Origin: JAVKBW01 sp964352715
Lineage (GTDB): Bacteria > Pseudomonadota > Alphaproteobacteria > UBA8366 > Aestuariispiraceae
Assembly (NCBI GenBank): GCA_964352715.1
Contig: CAYGSU010000008.1
Span: 12,701-76,700 of the forward strand
Direction: 5' to 3'
DNA: 64,000 bases
The notes under the pieces: model-generated
Seen by the model: only the letters and a program-made list of their open reading frames with translations
Told to the model about the DNA's origin: nothing
Database searches by the model: none
Translations under genes and position numbers: made by a program
Shown: positions 18,088-26,787 of the stretch, piece after piece
Layout: each line of letters opens with the position of its first letter
Position numbering within the stretch: position 1 is the stretch's first letter

Positions 18088-18162
18088 AATACTGCAAGCC
18101 CTTGCTATTGAAGAGACTGTCATAGGCAACGGAATAGCTTACCGCCAGCGTTATAAATGATA

Positions 18163-18172
18163 TTGATGTCAT
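18163..18172. promoter_or_regulatory. TTGATGTCAT motif between TetR and thiolase-fold genes
   Basis: A near-palindromic 10-mer in the 150-nt divergent intergenic region. It corresponds in place and sequence to the perfect palindrome TTGACGTCAA at 34355-34364 in the paralogous module, which makes it a candidate site for the TetR proteins. Confidence 0.35.
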
Positions 18173-18238
18173 GTTTAATTTATTCTACGGTCTGACCCAG
18201 AATTCGATCATACATCATATGCTTGTCAGGAACCTATA

Positions 18239-19393
18239 ATGGATATCGCAAAGTCACCAATCTACATCGTCGGTGCAGCCGAAACTCCTTTGGGCAAGGT
18301 GGTCGATCAATCAGAGTTTTCGATGGTGGGACTTGCGGCGCAGGAAGCGCTGGGCGAAGCCGGACTCGACATCAAGGATGTCGACGCCCTTTTTACGAAC
18401 TACATGGGCGAGGAAGGCTCGGTTCAGCTTGGTGAATATCTCGGTGTCCAGCCAAGATATGCAGAAAGCTCTGATATGGGGGGCGCCTCATTTGAATTTT
18501 TTGTTCATCATGCAATGCTCGCGCTGTCGGCTGGTCGATGCGATGTTGCGCTGATCGCTTATGCCTCGCGACAGAGAAGCCGAAAAAACCGGCCGCGCGC
18601 TGTAAGCGGTCTGGATGGGTCACTCTCTGCCCAGTTTGAAGCACCCTTCGGCATTCACTACCCGATCGGTCACTACGCATTGAGTGCTTCGCGCTATATG
18701 TATGAATACGGCGTCAAGCCGGAAGACCTTGCCGAGGTTGCGATCGCCGCACGGTTATGGGCGCAGCTCAATCCCAAGGCCTGGAACCGCAAACCGCTGT
18801 CTCTGGATGAAGCGATGGAGTCACCGGTAATTTCGGATCCTCTCCGCAAGATTGATTGCTGCCTCGTGACGGATGGAGGCGGCGCAATCGTTATGACGCG
18901 AGGGGACCGGGCGAAGGATGCGAAATCGAAGCCCATAAGAATTTTGGGTGCTGGCGAATGCCATGTGCAGTGGCGTGTCGCCCAATGTCCTGATCTGACG
19001 GTGACGCCAGGTGTGGTCTCAGGTCGTGAGGCCTTCGGTATGGCCGGAATAACGCCGTCCGATATCGATGTTTTCCAGCCTTATGACAATTTTACTCATG
19101 GCGTCCTTCTGTATCTGGAAGATCTCGGATTCTGCGCGAAAGGGGAAGCGAAGGACTTCATTGCCGAAGGCCGATTGCGGCCGGGAGGCGATCTTCCGTC
19201 CATGACATCCGGCGGGGGTTTGTCCTATTGTCATCCGGGCGCACTTGGAATTTTGCTGCTGATCGAAAATGTACGCCAGTTGCGGGGAGAGGCAGGCGAT
19301 CGGCAGGTTGCCAATGCAAATATTGGCGTAGCGCATGGGACGGGTGGCCTCGCATTCTCAACAGCATCAACAGTGGTGATGGCCAATGAGTGA
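18239..19393 (+). CDS. Thiolase-fold acyl-CoA protein (SCP-x/Ltp2-like), nucleophilic Cys absent
   Basis: This 384-residue thiolase superfamily protein belongs to the lipid-transfer-protein branch that pairs with DUF35 OB-fold proteins. Where thiolases have the acyl-accepting Cys, it reads DMGGASF (79-85), so normal thiolysis through an acyl-Cys is not expected. It keeps Tyr282 in QPYDNFT and Tyr330 plus His332 in GGGLSYCHPGALG, the motif pair found in Ltp2-type retro-aldolases that cleave 2-methyl-3-hydroxyacyl-CoA side chains. AGGAA precedes the ATG. It overlaps the zinc-ribbon OB-fold gene by 8 nt. Retro-aldolase activity is inference. Confidence 0.87.
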   Translation: MDIAKSPIYIVGAAETPLGKVVDQSEFSMVGLAAQEALGEAGLDIKDVDALFTNYMGEEGSVQLGEYLGVQPRYAESSDMGGASFEFFVHHAMLALSAGRCDVALIAYASRQRSRKNRPRAVSGLDGSLSAQFEAPFGIHYPIGHYALSASRYMYEYGVKPEDLAEVAIAARLWAQLNPKAWNRKPLSLDEAMESPVISDPLRKIDCCLVTDGGGAIVMTRGDRAKDAKSKPIRILGAGECHVQWRVAQCPDLTVTPGVVSGREAFGMAGITPSDIDVFQPYDNFTHGVLLYLEDLGFCAKGEAKDFIAEGRLRPGGDLPSMTSGGGLSYCHPGALGILLLIENVRQLRGEAGDRQVANANIGVAHGTGGLAFSTASTVVMANE

Positions 19394-19781
19394 TTATCCG
19401 ATCTCTGATTCCGGCGCAGCGGACCCAACAACGGAAGAATTCTGGGCAGCATGCGCGGAAAGGCGTCTGACGGTGCAGAAGTGTAATGATTGTGGTCACT
19501 GCCAGATGTATCCGCGCCCATACTGTCTGCAATGCAGCAGCAATTCGCTCAAGATGGTCGATGCTTCCGGAAGCGGGAAAATCTATGCAATCACGACGAT
19601 CAGGATACCGGTCACTGATGAATTGCCGCCACCATATCAGCTTGCACTGGTCGATCTGGATGAAGGGCCACGGTTGCTGACCAATATAAATGGTGAGGCC
19701 GCGAAGATCGGTGACAGCGTGACTGTTGAATGGCGGGAACGAACGCCTTTGCCGCCCGTTCCCGTTTTCCGCAAGAAGTAG
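19386..19781 (+). CDS. Zn-ribbon OB-fold protein (DUF35 family), partner of thiolase-fold protein
   Basis: This 131-residue protein has an N-terminal helix (TEEFWAACAERRL), a zinc ribbon with two CxxC knuckles (CNDCGHCQMYPRPYC and CLQC), and a C-terminal OB fold (GSGKIYAITTIRIPV ... LLTNINGE). DUF35 proteins form complexes with thiolase-fold enzymes and are needed for their activity or substrate channelling (ChsH2 C-domain with Ltp2; archaeal thiolase-HMG-CoA synthase complex). The 8-nt overlap with the thiolase-fold gene implies coupled translation. The paralogue is at 35601-36011. A terminator follows directly, so this is a two-gene operon. Confidence 0.9.
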   Translation: MSDYPISDSGAADPTTEEFWAACAERRLTVQKCNDCGHCQMYPRPYCLQCSSNSLKMVDASGSGKIYAITTIRIPVTDELPPPYQLALVDLDEGPRLLTNINGEAAKIGDSVTVEWRERTPLPPVPVFRKK

Positions 19782-19813
19782 GACACCTCCCTAAGCTCCC
19801 TGAGACTACACGG

Positions 19814-19844
19814 CCGGAGGGTGATATCCCTCCGGTCATTTTTG
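19814..19844 (+). terminator. Rho-independent terminator after OB-fold gene
   Basis: CCGGAGGG (19814-19821) and CCCTCCGG (19828-19835) form a perfect 8-bp GC-rich stem with a 6-nt loop, followed by TCATTTTTG. It ends the thiolase-fold/OB-fold operon. The remaining 270 nt up to the acyl-CoA dehydrogenase gene are AT-rich and probably hold the promoter of the valine cluster. Confidence 0.85.
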
Positions 19845-20116
19845 TCAGGGCCTGGATTTCCAGACGTGACTTCCAGCCAAGTTCAAATAGAAAAAAGAAA
19901 CCTTCTTAATATCGTGCTTTAGCAGCAAAAAATTCTGTAACTCATCACTCAGGCGACAATATACAAAACCTAATTCTTGGTGTTTTCGGTTATAGTCTGA
20001 CGATCGGAAAAGCGTTCAGCCAAATACGGCGATTATTAATACACAGAATGACTAAATATAGAGTTGCAGATCGCATGTACCGAATCTGCACAAGGTTTCA
20101 GGGATAAAGGCAGCAT

Positions 20117-21265
20117 ATGGACTTCACTCTATCTGAAGAACAGTCAGCGGTTTTTGATGTTGCCCGTTCATTCTCGAACGAGCGCATCGCTCCCTTTGCA
20201 TCGGCGTGGGAGGAGCAGGGAACAATGCCGCGCGAGGTTTTGCAGGAAGCCGGTAATATCGGGTTGGGCGGCATCTGTGTAAGCGGCGACTATGGCGGTT
20301 CCGAGCTGTCGCGACTTGATGCAACTCTGATCTTTGAAGCGCTGTCCATGGCGTGCCCGACTGTCGCCGCTTTCATTTCAATTCACAATATGTGTGCCTG
20401 GATGATTGATGCGTACGGAAGTGATGACCTTAAGCAGTCCCTGCTTCCGTCTTTGTGCGGGATGACCAGAATTTCATCCTACTGCCTGACGGAGCCGGGA
20501 TCGGGGTCGGATGCAGCGGCGTTGAAAATGCGCGCAACGCGGTGCCCGGAAGGCTATGCGCTTGCCGGCACGAAGTCGTTTATTTCAGGCGGCGGCTATT
20601 CCGATCAGTATATTGTCATGGCGCGAACCGGAGAGCGCGGAACGGGTGGTATCTCGACCTTTATCGTCGATGCCGGCACACCGGGCCTCAGTTTCGGTGA
20701 ACCGGAAAGAAAAATGGGCTGGAAGGCGCAACCGACCACCGAGGTTCGTTTCGATTCATGCACCGTTGCGGAAGACCGGTTGCTGGGACAGGAAGGTGAC
20801 GGGTTCAGATACGCGATGGCCGGGCTTGACGGCGGGCGATTGAACATCGCGGCCTGTTCGCTGGGCGGTGCGCAACAGGCATTGAACAAGTGCATTGCCT
20901 ATGTCGGAGAGCGCAAGGCATTCGGCGGAACGCTGGATTCGTTTCAGTCCATTCAGTTCAAACTTGCCGATATGGAAACAGCACTGCAGGCCGCGAGAAT
21001 ATTTCTGCGTCAGGCCGCCTGGAAACTGGACACGGGATCAGCGGATGCGACGGTTTTCTGCGCGATGGCAAAACAGCATGTGACGGATGCTGCGTTCAGG
21101 GTTGCCAACGAAGCCCTTCAGATTCATGGCGGGTACGGATACCTGTCGGACTTTGGCATTGAGAAGATCGTGCGCGATCTGCGGGTGCATCAGATCCTGG
21201 AAGGAACCAATGAAATCATGCGTGTTATTGTTGCGCGGACTCTGCTGAACGGTCGTGGCCGATAA
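20117..21265 (+). CDS. Acyl-CoA dehydrogenase, isobutyryl-CoA dehydrogenase-like
   Basis: A 382-residue acyl-CoA dehydrogenase with the three-domain fold: N-terminal helices, a middle beta domain with YCLTEPGSGSDAAALK, and a C-terminal helical domain with the FAD-contacting IHGGYGYL and base Glu362 in ILEGTNEIMRVI. It forms the alpha,beta double bond of acyl-CoA and passes electrons to ETF. Catalytic Glu in this position is the short/branched-chain arrangement. Its 1-nt overlap with the hydroxyisobutyryl-CoA hydrolase gene and the following mmsB indicate isobutyryl-CoA as substrate (valine pathway). AAGG lies near the ATG. Confidence 0.92.
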   Translation: MDFTLSEEQSAVFDVARSFSNERIAPFASAWEEQGTMPREVLQEAGNIGLGGICVSGDYGGSELSRLDATLIFEALSMACPTVAAFISIHNMCAWMIDAYGSDDLKQSLLPSLCGMTRISSYCLTEPGSGSDAAALKMRATRCPEGYALAGTKSFISGGGYSDQYIVMARTGERGTGGISTFIVDAGTPGLSFGEPERKMGWKAQPTTEVRFDSCTVAEDRLLGQEGDGFRYAMAGLDGGRLNIAACSLGGAQQALNKCIAYVGERKAFGGTLDSFQSIQFKLADMETALQAARIFLRQAAWKLDTGSADATVFCAMAKQHVTDAAFRVANEALQIHGGYGYLSDFGIEKIVRDLRVHQILEGTNEIMRVIVARTLLNGRGR

Positions 21266-22302
21266 TGCCGGAACAGGACGTCTTGATCAGACAGCAAGGG
21301 AAGGCCGGTCGAATAACGCTGAACCGTCCATCGTCCTTGAACGCCATCACCTATGCAATGATCAAATCAATCTACCGGGCCCTGGTTGAATGGCAGGACG
21401 ATGATTCCATCCATCTGGTGGTTATTGACGCTGTTGGTGATCGTGCTTTCTGCGCCGGCGGCGATTTGAGCGAATTGTACCGGTCCGGCCGAGAGAGAAA
21501 CTTCGCCTATGCTCAGTCGTTCTGGCAGGATGAATACGTTCTCAATAATCTGATTGCGACCTACCCTAAACCCTATGTCTCTGTAATGGATAAACTTGTT
21601 CTTGGTGGCGGGATCGGGCTTTCTGCACATGGTACCAGACGGTTGGTAACCGAGAGAACTGGAATAGCCATGCCTGAATGCAATGTCGGGCTTGTTCCGG
21701 ATGTCGGTGCCAGCGACTTGCTTGGCCAGGCGCCGGGGTATTTAGGCGAGTTCATCGGACTGTCCGGATACAGGATGAGCGGTGAGGATGCCATTCATGC
21801 AGGCTTTGCGGACATCTTTGTCAAATCCGAAAAACTGCCCGACCTGATAGAAGCAATTGGTTCGGATGGCGATATCTCGTCTCTCGACAATCATGTTGAT
21901 TGCCCGCCGCCTTCGGTTTTTCAGGATTGGCAGAAGAAGATTGATACTGTTTTTGCCGGCGACAGCATGGCTGCAATTCTGGCTTCTCTTGCTGAAAGCG
22001 ACGCAGACTGGCTGGGCGAGTGTCTGAACCGGTTACGCGGCGCGTCCCCCCTTTCAGTGCTCGCCACGCTTCGTCTGATCCGGGCGGCGCGGGCGCACGC
22101 TGGTGTCCACGAAGCGCTCAGGCGCGAATATCGATGTGTCGTACAGGCGATGGAGCACGGCGATTTTCTGGAAGGTATCCGTGCTGCGGTCATCGACAAG
22201 GACAAAGCGCCGAACTGGAAGTACCGGACGATTGATGAGGTTCCGGACGCGGTGATTGATCGCATGCTGACACGGCCGGCATCCGGGGATCTTGAACTTT
22301 AA
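21265..22302 (+). CDS. 3-hydroxyisobutyryl-CoA hydrolase
   Basis: This 345-residue crotonase-fold protein has the HIBCH-type extension. FCAGGDLSELY (62-72) and KLVLGGGIGLSAH form the oxyanion hole, and Glu138 and Asp146 in MPECNVGLVPDVG match the catalytic Glu/Asp of HIBCH rather than the hydratase pair. It hydrolyses 3-hydroxyisobutyryl-CoA to the free acid, lowering toxic methacrylyl-CoA. The start codon overlaps the stop of the acyl-CoA dehydrogenase gene (TAATG), and mmsB follows after 29 nt, giving three consecutive valine-pathway steps with only the hydratase missing. Confidence 0.9.
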   Translation: MPEQDVLIRQQGKAGRITLNRPSSLNAITYAMIKSIYRALVEWQDDDSIHLVVIDAVGDRAFCAGGDLSELYRSGRERNFAYAQSFWQDEYVLNNLIATYPKPYVSVMDKLVLGGGIGLSAHGTRRLVTERTGIAMPECNVGLVPDVGASDLLGQAPGYLGEFIGLSGYRMSGEDAIHAGFADIFVKSEKLPDLIEAIGSDGDISSLDNHVDCPPPSVFQDWQKKIDTVFAGDSMAAILASLAESDADWLGECLNRLRGASPLSVLATLRLIRAARAHAGVHEALRREYRCVVQAMEHGDFLEGIRAAVIDKDKAPNWKYRTIDEVPDAVIDRMLTRPASGDLEL

Positions 22303-22331
22303 GGCAGCTTCGCTGCGGAGAGGATTTCGAC

Positions 22332-23210
22332 ATGCGTATCGGGTTTATCGGGTTGGGAAACATGGGGGCGCCGATGGCTGCAAACCTTGCCGCCGCCGGG
22401 CACGACGTTCACGGATACGATGTAACGGATGTTTCGGTTGACGGCGTGCATCGCGATAGGACAGCCAAGGCTGCCTGCGACGGGTCCGATGTAATCGTGA
22501 CGATGCTTCCGAACGGGCCGATCCTGCTCGGTGTCTACGAAGAGATCGGCGATGCCGTGCCCGCCGGCTCATTGATGATTGATTGCTCGACCGTTGACGT
22601 AGCGAGCGCCGCCAAGGCGCATGATCTGGCGCGTTCGTACAAGGCGCTTTCCCTGGATGCGCCGGTGTCCGGCGGAATTGCCGGTGCGTCGGCAGGGACA
22701 TTGACCTTCATGGTCGGTGGATCGAAGGAGGCGTTCAAGCGCTCGGTTGCCCTGTTCGATATCATGGGCGGTAAAACCGTGCATTGCGGCGATGACGGCG
22801 CGGGACAGGCGGCCAAGATCTGCAACAACATGCTGCTTGGCATCTCCATGATCGGCGCCTGCGAAGCGTTTTCCCTGGCCCGGAAACTTGGCCTTGATCA
22901 GGCCAGATTGTTTGATGTTGTTTCGACGTCTTCCGGGGCCTGCTGGTCTGTGAATGCATACTGTCCGGTTCCGGACGTAGGGCCCAAGTCTCCTGCTGAC
23001 AATGATTACAAGCCGGGCTTTGCAGCGGAACTGATGCTGAAAGACCTGACCCTCGCGCAACTGGCGGCAGACGAAGTTGACGCTTACACACCACTCGGCC
23101 GGCACGCGTGTGAAATTTACGAAAAGTTTGTTGATGCCAGCGGCAAAGGCATGGATTTCTCTGCTGTCCTCCCCTATGTCGCAGCCCTCAAGCGGGGAGA
23201 CTCGCTGTGA
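22332..23210 (+). CDS. mmsB: 3-hydroxyisobutyrate dehydrogenase
   Basis: This 292-residue protein oxidises 3-hydroxyisobutyrate to methylmalonate semialdehyde with NAD. It shows the Rossmann start IGFIGLGNMGAPMA (3-16), the substrate loop DAPVSGGIAGASAGTL (109-123) and catalytic Lys162 in GAGQAAKICNN. GAGAGG precedes the ATG. It sits between the hydroxyisobutyryl-CoA hydrolase gene and the branched-chain keto acid dehydrogenase operon, which fixes its role in valine catabolism. A second family member ends at position 262. Confidence 0.93.
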   Translation: MRIGFIGLGNMGAPMAANLAAAGHDVHGYDVTDVSVDGVHRDRTAKAACDGSDVIVTMLPNGPILLGVYEEIGDAVPAGSLMIDCSTVDVASAAKAHDLARSYKALSLDAPVSGGIAGASAGTLTFMVGGSKEAFKRSVALFDIMGGKTVHCGDDGAGQAAKICNNMLLGISMIGACEAFSLARKLGLDQARLFDVVSTSSGACWSVNAYCPVPDVGPKSPADNDYKPGFAAELMLKDLTLAQLAADEVDAYTPLGRHACEIYEKFVDASGKGMDFSAVLPYVAALKRGDSL

Positions 23211-23271
23211 TCGGCACCGACATGGTTCAGCGATGCAACGCTTCCGACACTTTTGAATTTCGGGTGCAGCA

Positions 23272-24504
23272 ATGAATCCCGTATCGAAACTGGCTCTGCA
23301 GGTGCCCGAGCCGGAATGGCGGCCTGGTGATTTGCCGGATTTTTCGAAGGTGAAGATTTCGGAAGCAGGCAGTGTGCGCTGTCCCGAGGTCGACGAAGAC
23401 CCGGAGAACATCAGGGATCTTGCGTTTTCCATCATTCGGGTGCTGAACCGGGATGGTAAAGCCGTGGGGCCCTGGGCAGGGACCCTTTCCGATGAAGAAC
23501 TGCTCACCGGTTTGCGGGACATGATGCTGTTGCGGGCCTATGACGCCCGCATGGTCATTGCGCAACGGCAGGGGAAAGCCTCGTTCTATATGCAGAATCT
23601 GGGCGAGGAAGCCATATCATGCGCCTTCCAACGGGCGCTTCTTCCGGGGGACATGAATTTCCCGACATACCGTCAGGCGGGGTTGCTGATCGCCGCCGGC
23701 TATCCCCTGCTGAAGATGATGTGCCAGGTTTATTCAAACGATGGCGACACGGCACGCGGCCGGCAGTTGCCCGTCTTCTATTCTTCAAAGGAACACGGCT
23801 TTTTCTCAATTTCGGGAAACCTGGCCACCCAGTATGTGCAGGCGGTGGGCTGGGCGATGGCTTCTGCGATCCGAAACGACACCAAAATTGCGGCAGCCTG
23901 GATCGGTGACGGTTCGACGGCGGAAAGCGATTTTCATGCCGCCCTGGTCTTCGCATCGACCTACAAGGCGCCCGTTATTCTGAATATCGTCAATAACCAG
24001 TGGGCGATATCGACCTTCCAGGGCATCGCGCGCGGCGGGTCGGGAACATTTGCTGCTCGCGGTCATGGATTCGGCATACCGTCCTTACGCGTCGATGGAA
24101 ATGATTTTCTGGCCGTTCATGCGGTTGCAAAGTGGGCGCGTGAACGGGCAGCCCGCAATCTGGGGCCGACAATTGTCGAATATGTGACCTATCGGGCGGG
24201 CGGTCATTCGACGTCGGATGATCCGTCAGCATATCGGCCAAAGGAAGAAAGCAGCGCCTGGCCATTGGGAGACCCGGTTTTGCGTCTGAAGACCTATCTC
24301 ATCGGCAAGGGCGTCTGGTCGGAAGACCGGCACATACAGGCCGAAAGCGAGATCGCGGAGACGGTAATTGCAGCACAAAGAGAGGCGGAAGAAATCGGCA
24401 CCCTGCACGATGGCCGACACCCGTCTCCGCGCGACATGTTCGAGGATGTCTACGCGGAAATGCCGCCTCATCTCGTGCGGCAACGCCAGGAAGCAGGGTA
24501 CTGA
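23272..24504 (+). CDS. bkdA1: 2-oxoisovalerate dehydrogenase E1 component, alpha subunit
   Basis: The 410-residue ThDP-binding subunit of the branched-chain 2-oxo acid dehydrogenase complex, which decarboxylates the keto acids of valine, leucine and isoleucine. The ThDP/Mg motif begins IGDGSTAESDFH and ends NIVNNQWAIS. YRAGGHSTSDDPSAYR forms the regulatory/active-site loop, and an EHG/YRQAG substrate region precedes it. The N-terminal extension (EPEWRPGDLPDF) is typical of the Pseudomonas-type BkdA1. The E1 beta gene follows after 4 nt. Confidence 0.94.
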   Translation: MNPVSKLALQVPEPEWRPGDLPDFSKVKISEAGSVRCPEVDEDPENIRDLAFSIIRVLNRDGKAVGPWAGTLSDEELLTGLRDMMLLRAYDARMVIAQRQGKASFYMQNLGEEAISCAFQRALLPGDMNFPTYRQAGLLIAAGYPLLKMMCQVYSNDGDTARGRQLPVFYSSKEHGFFSISGNLATQYVQAVGWAMASAIRNDTKIAAAWIGDGSTAESDFHAALVFASTYKAPVILNIVNNQWAISTFQGIARGGSGTFAARGHGFGIPSLRVDGNDFLAVHAVAKWARERAARNLGPTIVEYVTYRAGGHSTSDDPSAYRPKEESSAWPLGDPVLRLKTYLIGKGVWSEDRHIQAESEIAETVIAAQREAEEIGTLHDGRHPSPRDMFEDVYAEMPPHLVRQRQEAGY

Positions 24505-24508
24505 GCAG

Positions 24509-25528
24509 ATGACAAAAATGACAATGATCGAAGCCATACAGAATGCGCTCGATACGGCCATGCAGGCTGACCCTGATGTCATTGTGTATGGGGAAGACGT
24601 CGGGTATTTCGGCGGTGTCTTCAGATGCACGGCCGGGCTGCAGAAGAAGTATGGACCGACCCGTTGCTTCGACACGCCGGTCAGCGAGCTTGGCATTGTC
24701 GGCACGGCGGTCGGAATGGCGGCGGCAGGCCTCAAACCATGTGTGGAAATTCAGTTCGCCGATTACATGTACCCGGCTTACGATCAGATTGTGTCCGAGG
24801 CAGCGCGTCTCCGCTACCGCTCTGCTGGAGAATTCACGTGCCCCATGGTGGTGCGTCTTCCGACAGGTGGGGGAATCTATGGCGCGCAGACCCATAGCCA
24901 GAGTCCGGAAGCGTTGTTCACCCATGTAACGGGATTGAAAACGGTGGTTCCATCTACACCGGCCGACGCAAAAGGCTTGTTGATCGCGGCTCTTGAAGAC
25001 CCTGATCCGGTAATTTTTCTCGAACCCAAGCGGCTGTACAACGGGCCGTTTGATGGCCACCACGAACGTCCGACTGTTTCATGGAAGAAACATGAGCTGG
25101 GCGATGTGCCGGATGGCTTTTACACAACGCCGTTGGGCAAGGCGATTGTTCGCCAAGAAGGCAGCGATGTTACCATCGTTACTTACGGCACGATGGTGCA
25201 TGTCGCTCTTGCGGCGGTCCGGGAACAGGGCATCAGTGCCGATGTAATCGATTTGCGAACATTGCTGCCACTCGATCTTGAAACCATCACGCAATCGGTT
25301 CAACGAACCGGGCGCTGCCTTGTTCTTCACGAGGCGACGTTGACCTGCGGCTTCGGCGCAGAGCTCGCGGCGCTGATACAAGGCGAATGTTTCTATTCTC
25401 TGGAAGCGCCCGTGAAGCGGGTTGCGGGATGGGATACGCCTTATCCCCATGCGCAGGAATGGTTCTACTTTCCTGGTCCGAAACGTGTAGGGCAAGCTCT
25501 GGCGGATCTGATGGAGGTTGTCGCATGA
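24509..25528 (+). CDS. bkdA2: 2-oxoisovalerate dehydrogenase E1 component, beta subunit
   Basis: The 339-residue E1 beta subunit: MTMIEAIQNALDTAM, VYGEDVGYFGGVFRCTAGL, FDTPVSELGIVGTAVGMA and EIQFADYMYPAYDQIVSE are family hallmarks, and the C-terminal domain carries IDLRTLLPLD and HEATLTCGFGAE. It completes the alpha2beta2 E1 heterotetramer. A longer open frame starts at 24368 inside bkdA1; ATG 24509 is chosen because it begins the conserved N-terminus and lies 4 nt after the alpha-subunit stop, with AGCAGGG upstream. Overlaps the E2 gene by 4 nt. Confidence 0.94.
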   Translation: MTKMTMIEAIQNALDTAMQADPDVIVYGEDVGYFGGVFRCTAGLQKKYGPTRCFDTPVSELGIVGTAVGMAAAGLKPCVEIQFADYMYPAYDQIVSEAARLRYRSAGEFTCPMVVRLPTGGGIYGAQTHSQSPEALFTHVTGLKTVVPSTPADAKGLLIAALEDPDPVIFLEPKRLYNGPFDGHHERPTVSWKKHELGDVPDGFYTTPLGKAIVRQEGSDVTIVTYGTMVHVALAAVREQGISADVIDLRTLLPLDLETITQSVQRTGRCLVLHEATLTCGFGAELAALIQGECFYSLEAPVKRVAGWDTPYPHAQEWFYFPGPKRVGQALADLMEVVA

Positions 25529-26787
25529 CAAACTTTGTCATCAAACTTCCTGATATCGGCGAAGGTGTGGCGGAAGCAGAAATTGTTGAATGGAACGTAG
25601 CTGTTGGCGATTTCGTAAGAGAAGACGATACGGTGGTGTCCGTCATGTCGGACAAGGCAACGGTGGAAATTCCATCTGCTGTCAGTGGCAGGGTAGAAAA
25701 GCTTGGCGCTGAAATTGGGGACAGCGTCGCCGTCGGTGACATGTTGCTCATTATTGAAACAACTCAAGTGCCCGATTCTGAGGGGTCGACTGAATCGCCG
25801 TCACCGCCGGAAGATGAATCCGCGACGAAAGAGGCACAGGGCGCCGTGGTGTCTGAAACCGAACCCGTGAAACCCGGACAGCCACCGGCATCGTCTGGTT
25901 CAGGCGGCGAAGAAAAACCTCTCGCGGGACCGTCTGTGCGGAACAGGGCCAGGGAAGCCGGCATCGACCTGCGGACAGTGCGCGGAACCGGGCCGGCCGG
26001 CCGCATCACGCGGGAAGACCTCGATTCCTTCATCGCTAAGGGCTCTACGCGCTATCCGGTGAATTCGGCCGGGCCGGACAACACGGTCGTTGAGGTCAAA
26101 GTCACTGGCCTGAGACGAAAGATTGCCGAGAGGATGGCGCTGGCGAACCAGCGAATTCCCCATATCACGATTGTCGAAGAAGTGGATATGACGGACCTTG
26201 AGCAGCTTCGCCACCGCATGAATGACGAAAAGTCAGACGGCCCGGAAAAATTGACGATACTGCCCTTTGTCGTACGCGCCCTGAATGTCGCTATCAGAAA
26301 ACACCCGGCAATGAATGCGCACTATGACGACGATGCAAATGTCATTCGTCAGTTCGGTGCGGTTCATATCGGCATCGCGACACAAACACCGTCAGGTTTG
26401 ATGGTTCCGGTGATCCGTCACTGTGAGGCCAACGGCATTTGGGCAATCGCCGCCAACATGAGGCAGGTATGTGATCGAGCGCGGTCCGGCGATGCATCAC
26501 GCGATGAACTGTCCGGCTCAACCATCACCATCACGTCTCTTGGCGCATTGGGCGCGCTTGCGACCACACCGATCATCAATCATCCCGAAGTCGCGATTGT
26601 CGGTATCAATCGACTGGACATCCGGCCGCACTGGAGCGGGACCGAATTTGTGCCCCGTAAAATGATGAATATCTCATGCAGCTTCGACCACCGGGTCATC
26701 GATGGTTGGGATGCAGCAACGTTTGTACAAAGGCTGAAGGGATTGCTGGAAACGCCCGCCATGATATTTGTGGAGTCGAGTCGGTGA
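25525..26787 (+). CDS. bkdB: Branched-chain 2-oxo acid dehydrogenase E2 (lipoyl acyltransferase)
   Basis: A 420-residue E2 core protein. The lipoyl domain (1-77) carries the lipoylated Lys44 in MSDKATVEIPS. After a Glu/Ser/Pro-rich linker comes a peripheral-subunit-binding domain (VRNRAREAGIDLRTVRGTG) and a catalytic domain ending with the acyltransferase motif SFDHRVIDGWDAATF. It transfers the branched acyl group to CoA and scaffolds E1 and E3. ATG 25525 overlaps the E1 beta stop (ATGA) and starts the conserved NFVIKLPDIGEG. Longer upstream frames are not used. Confidence 0.94.
   Translation: MTNFVIKLPDIGEGVAEAEIVEWNVAVGDFVREDDTVVSVMSDKATVEIPSAVSGRVEKLGAEIGDSVAVGDMLLIIETTQVPDSEGSTESPSPPEDESATKEAQGAVVSETEPVKPGQPPASSGSGGEEKPLAGPSVRNRAREAGIDLRTVRGTGPAGRITREDLDSFIAKGSTRYPVNSAGPDNTVVEVKVTGLRRKIAERMALANQRIPHITIVEEVDMTDLEQLRHRMNDEKSDGPEKLTILPFVVRALNVAIRKHPAMNAHYDDDANVIRQFGAVHIGIATQTPSGLMVPVIRHCEANGIWAIAANMRQVCDRARSGDASRDELSGSTITITSLGALGALATTPIINHPEVAIVGINRLDIRPHWSGTEFVPRKMMNISCSFDHRVIDGWDAATFVQRLKGLLETPAMIFVESSR

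Noticed and set aside
22569..23522. Leftward 317-codon gene antisense to mmsB and bkdA1
   Set aside because: Low-complexity Arg/Pro/Ser-rich shadow of two well-identified genes on the other strand.
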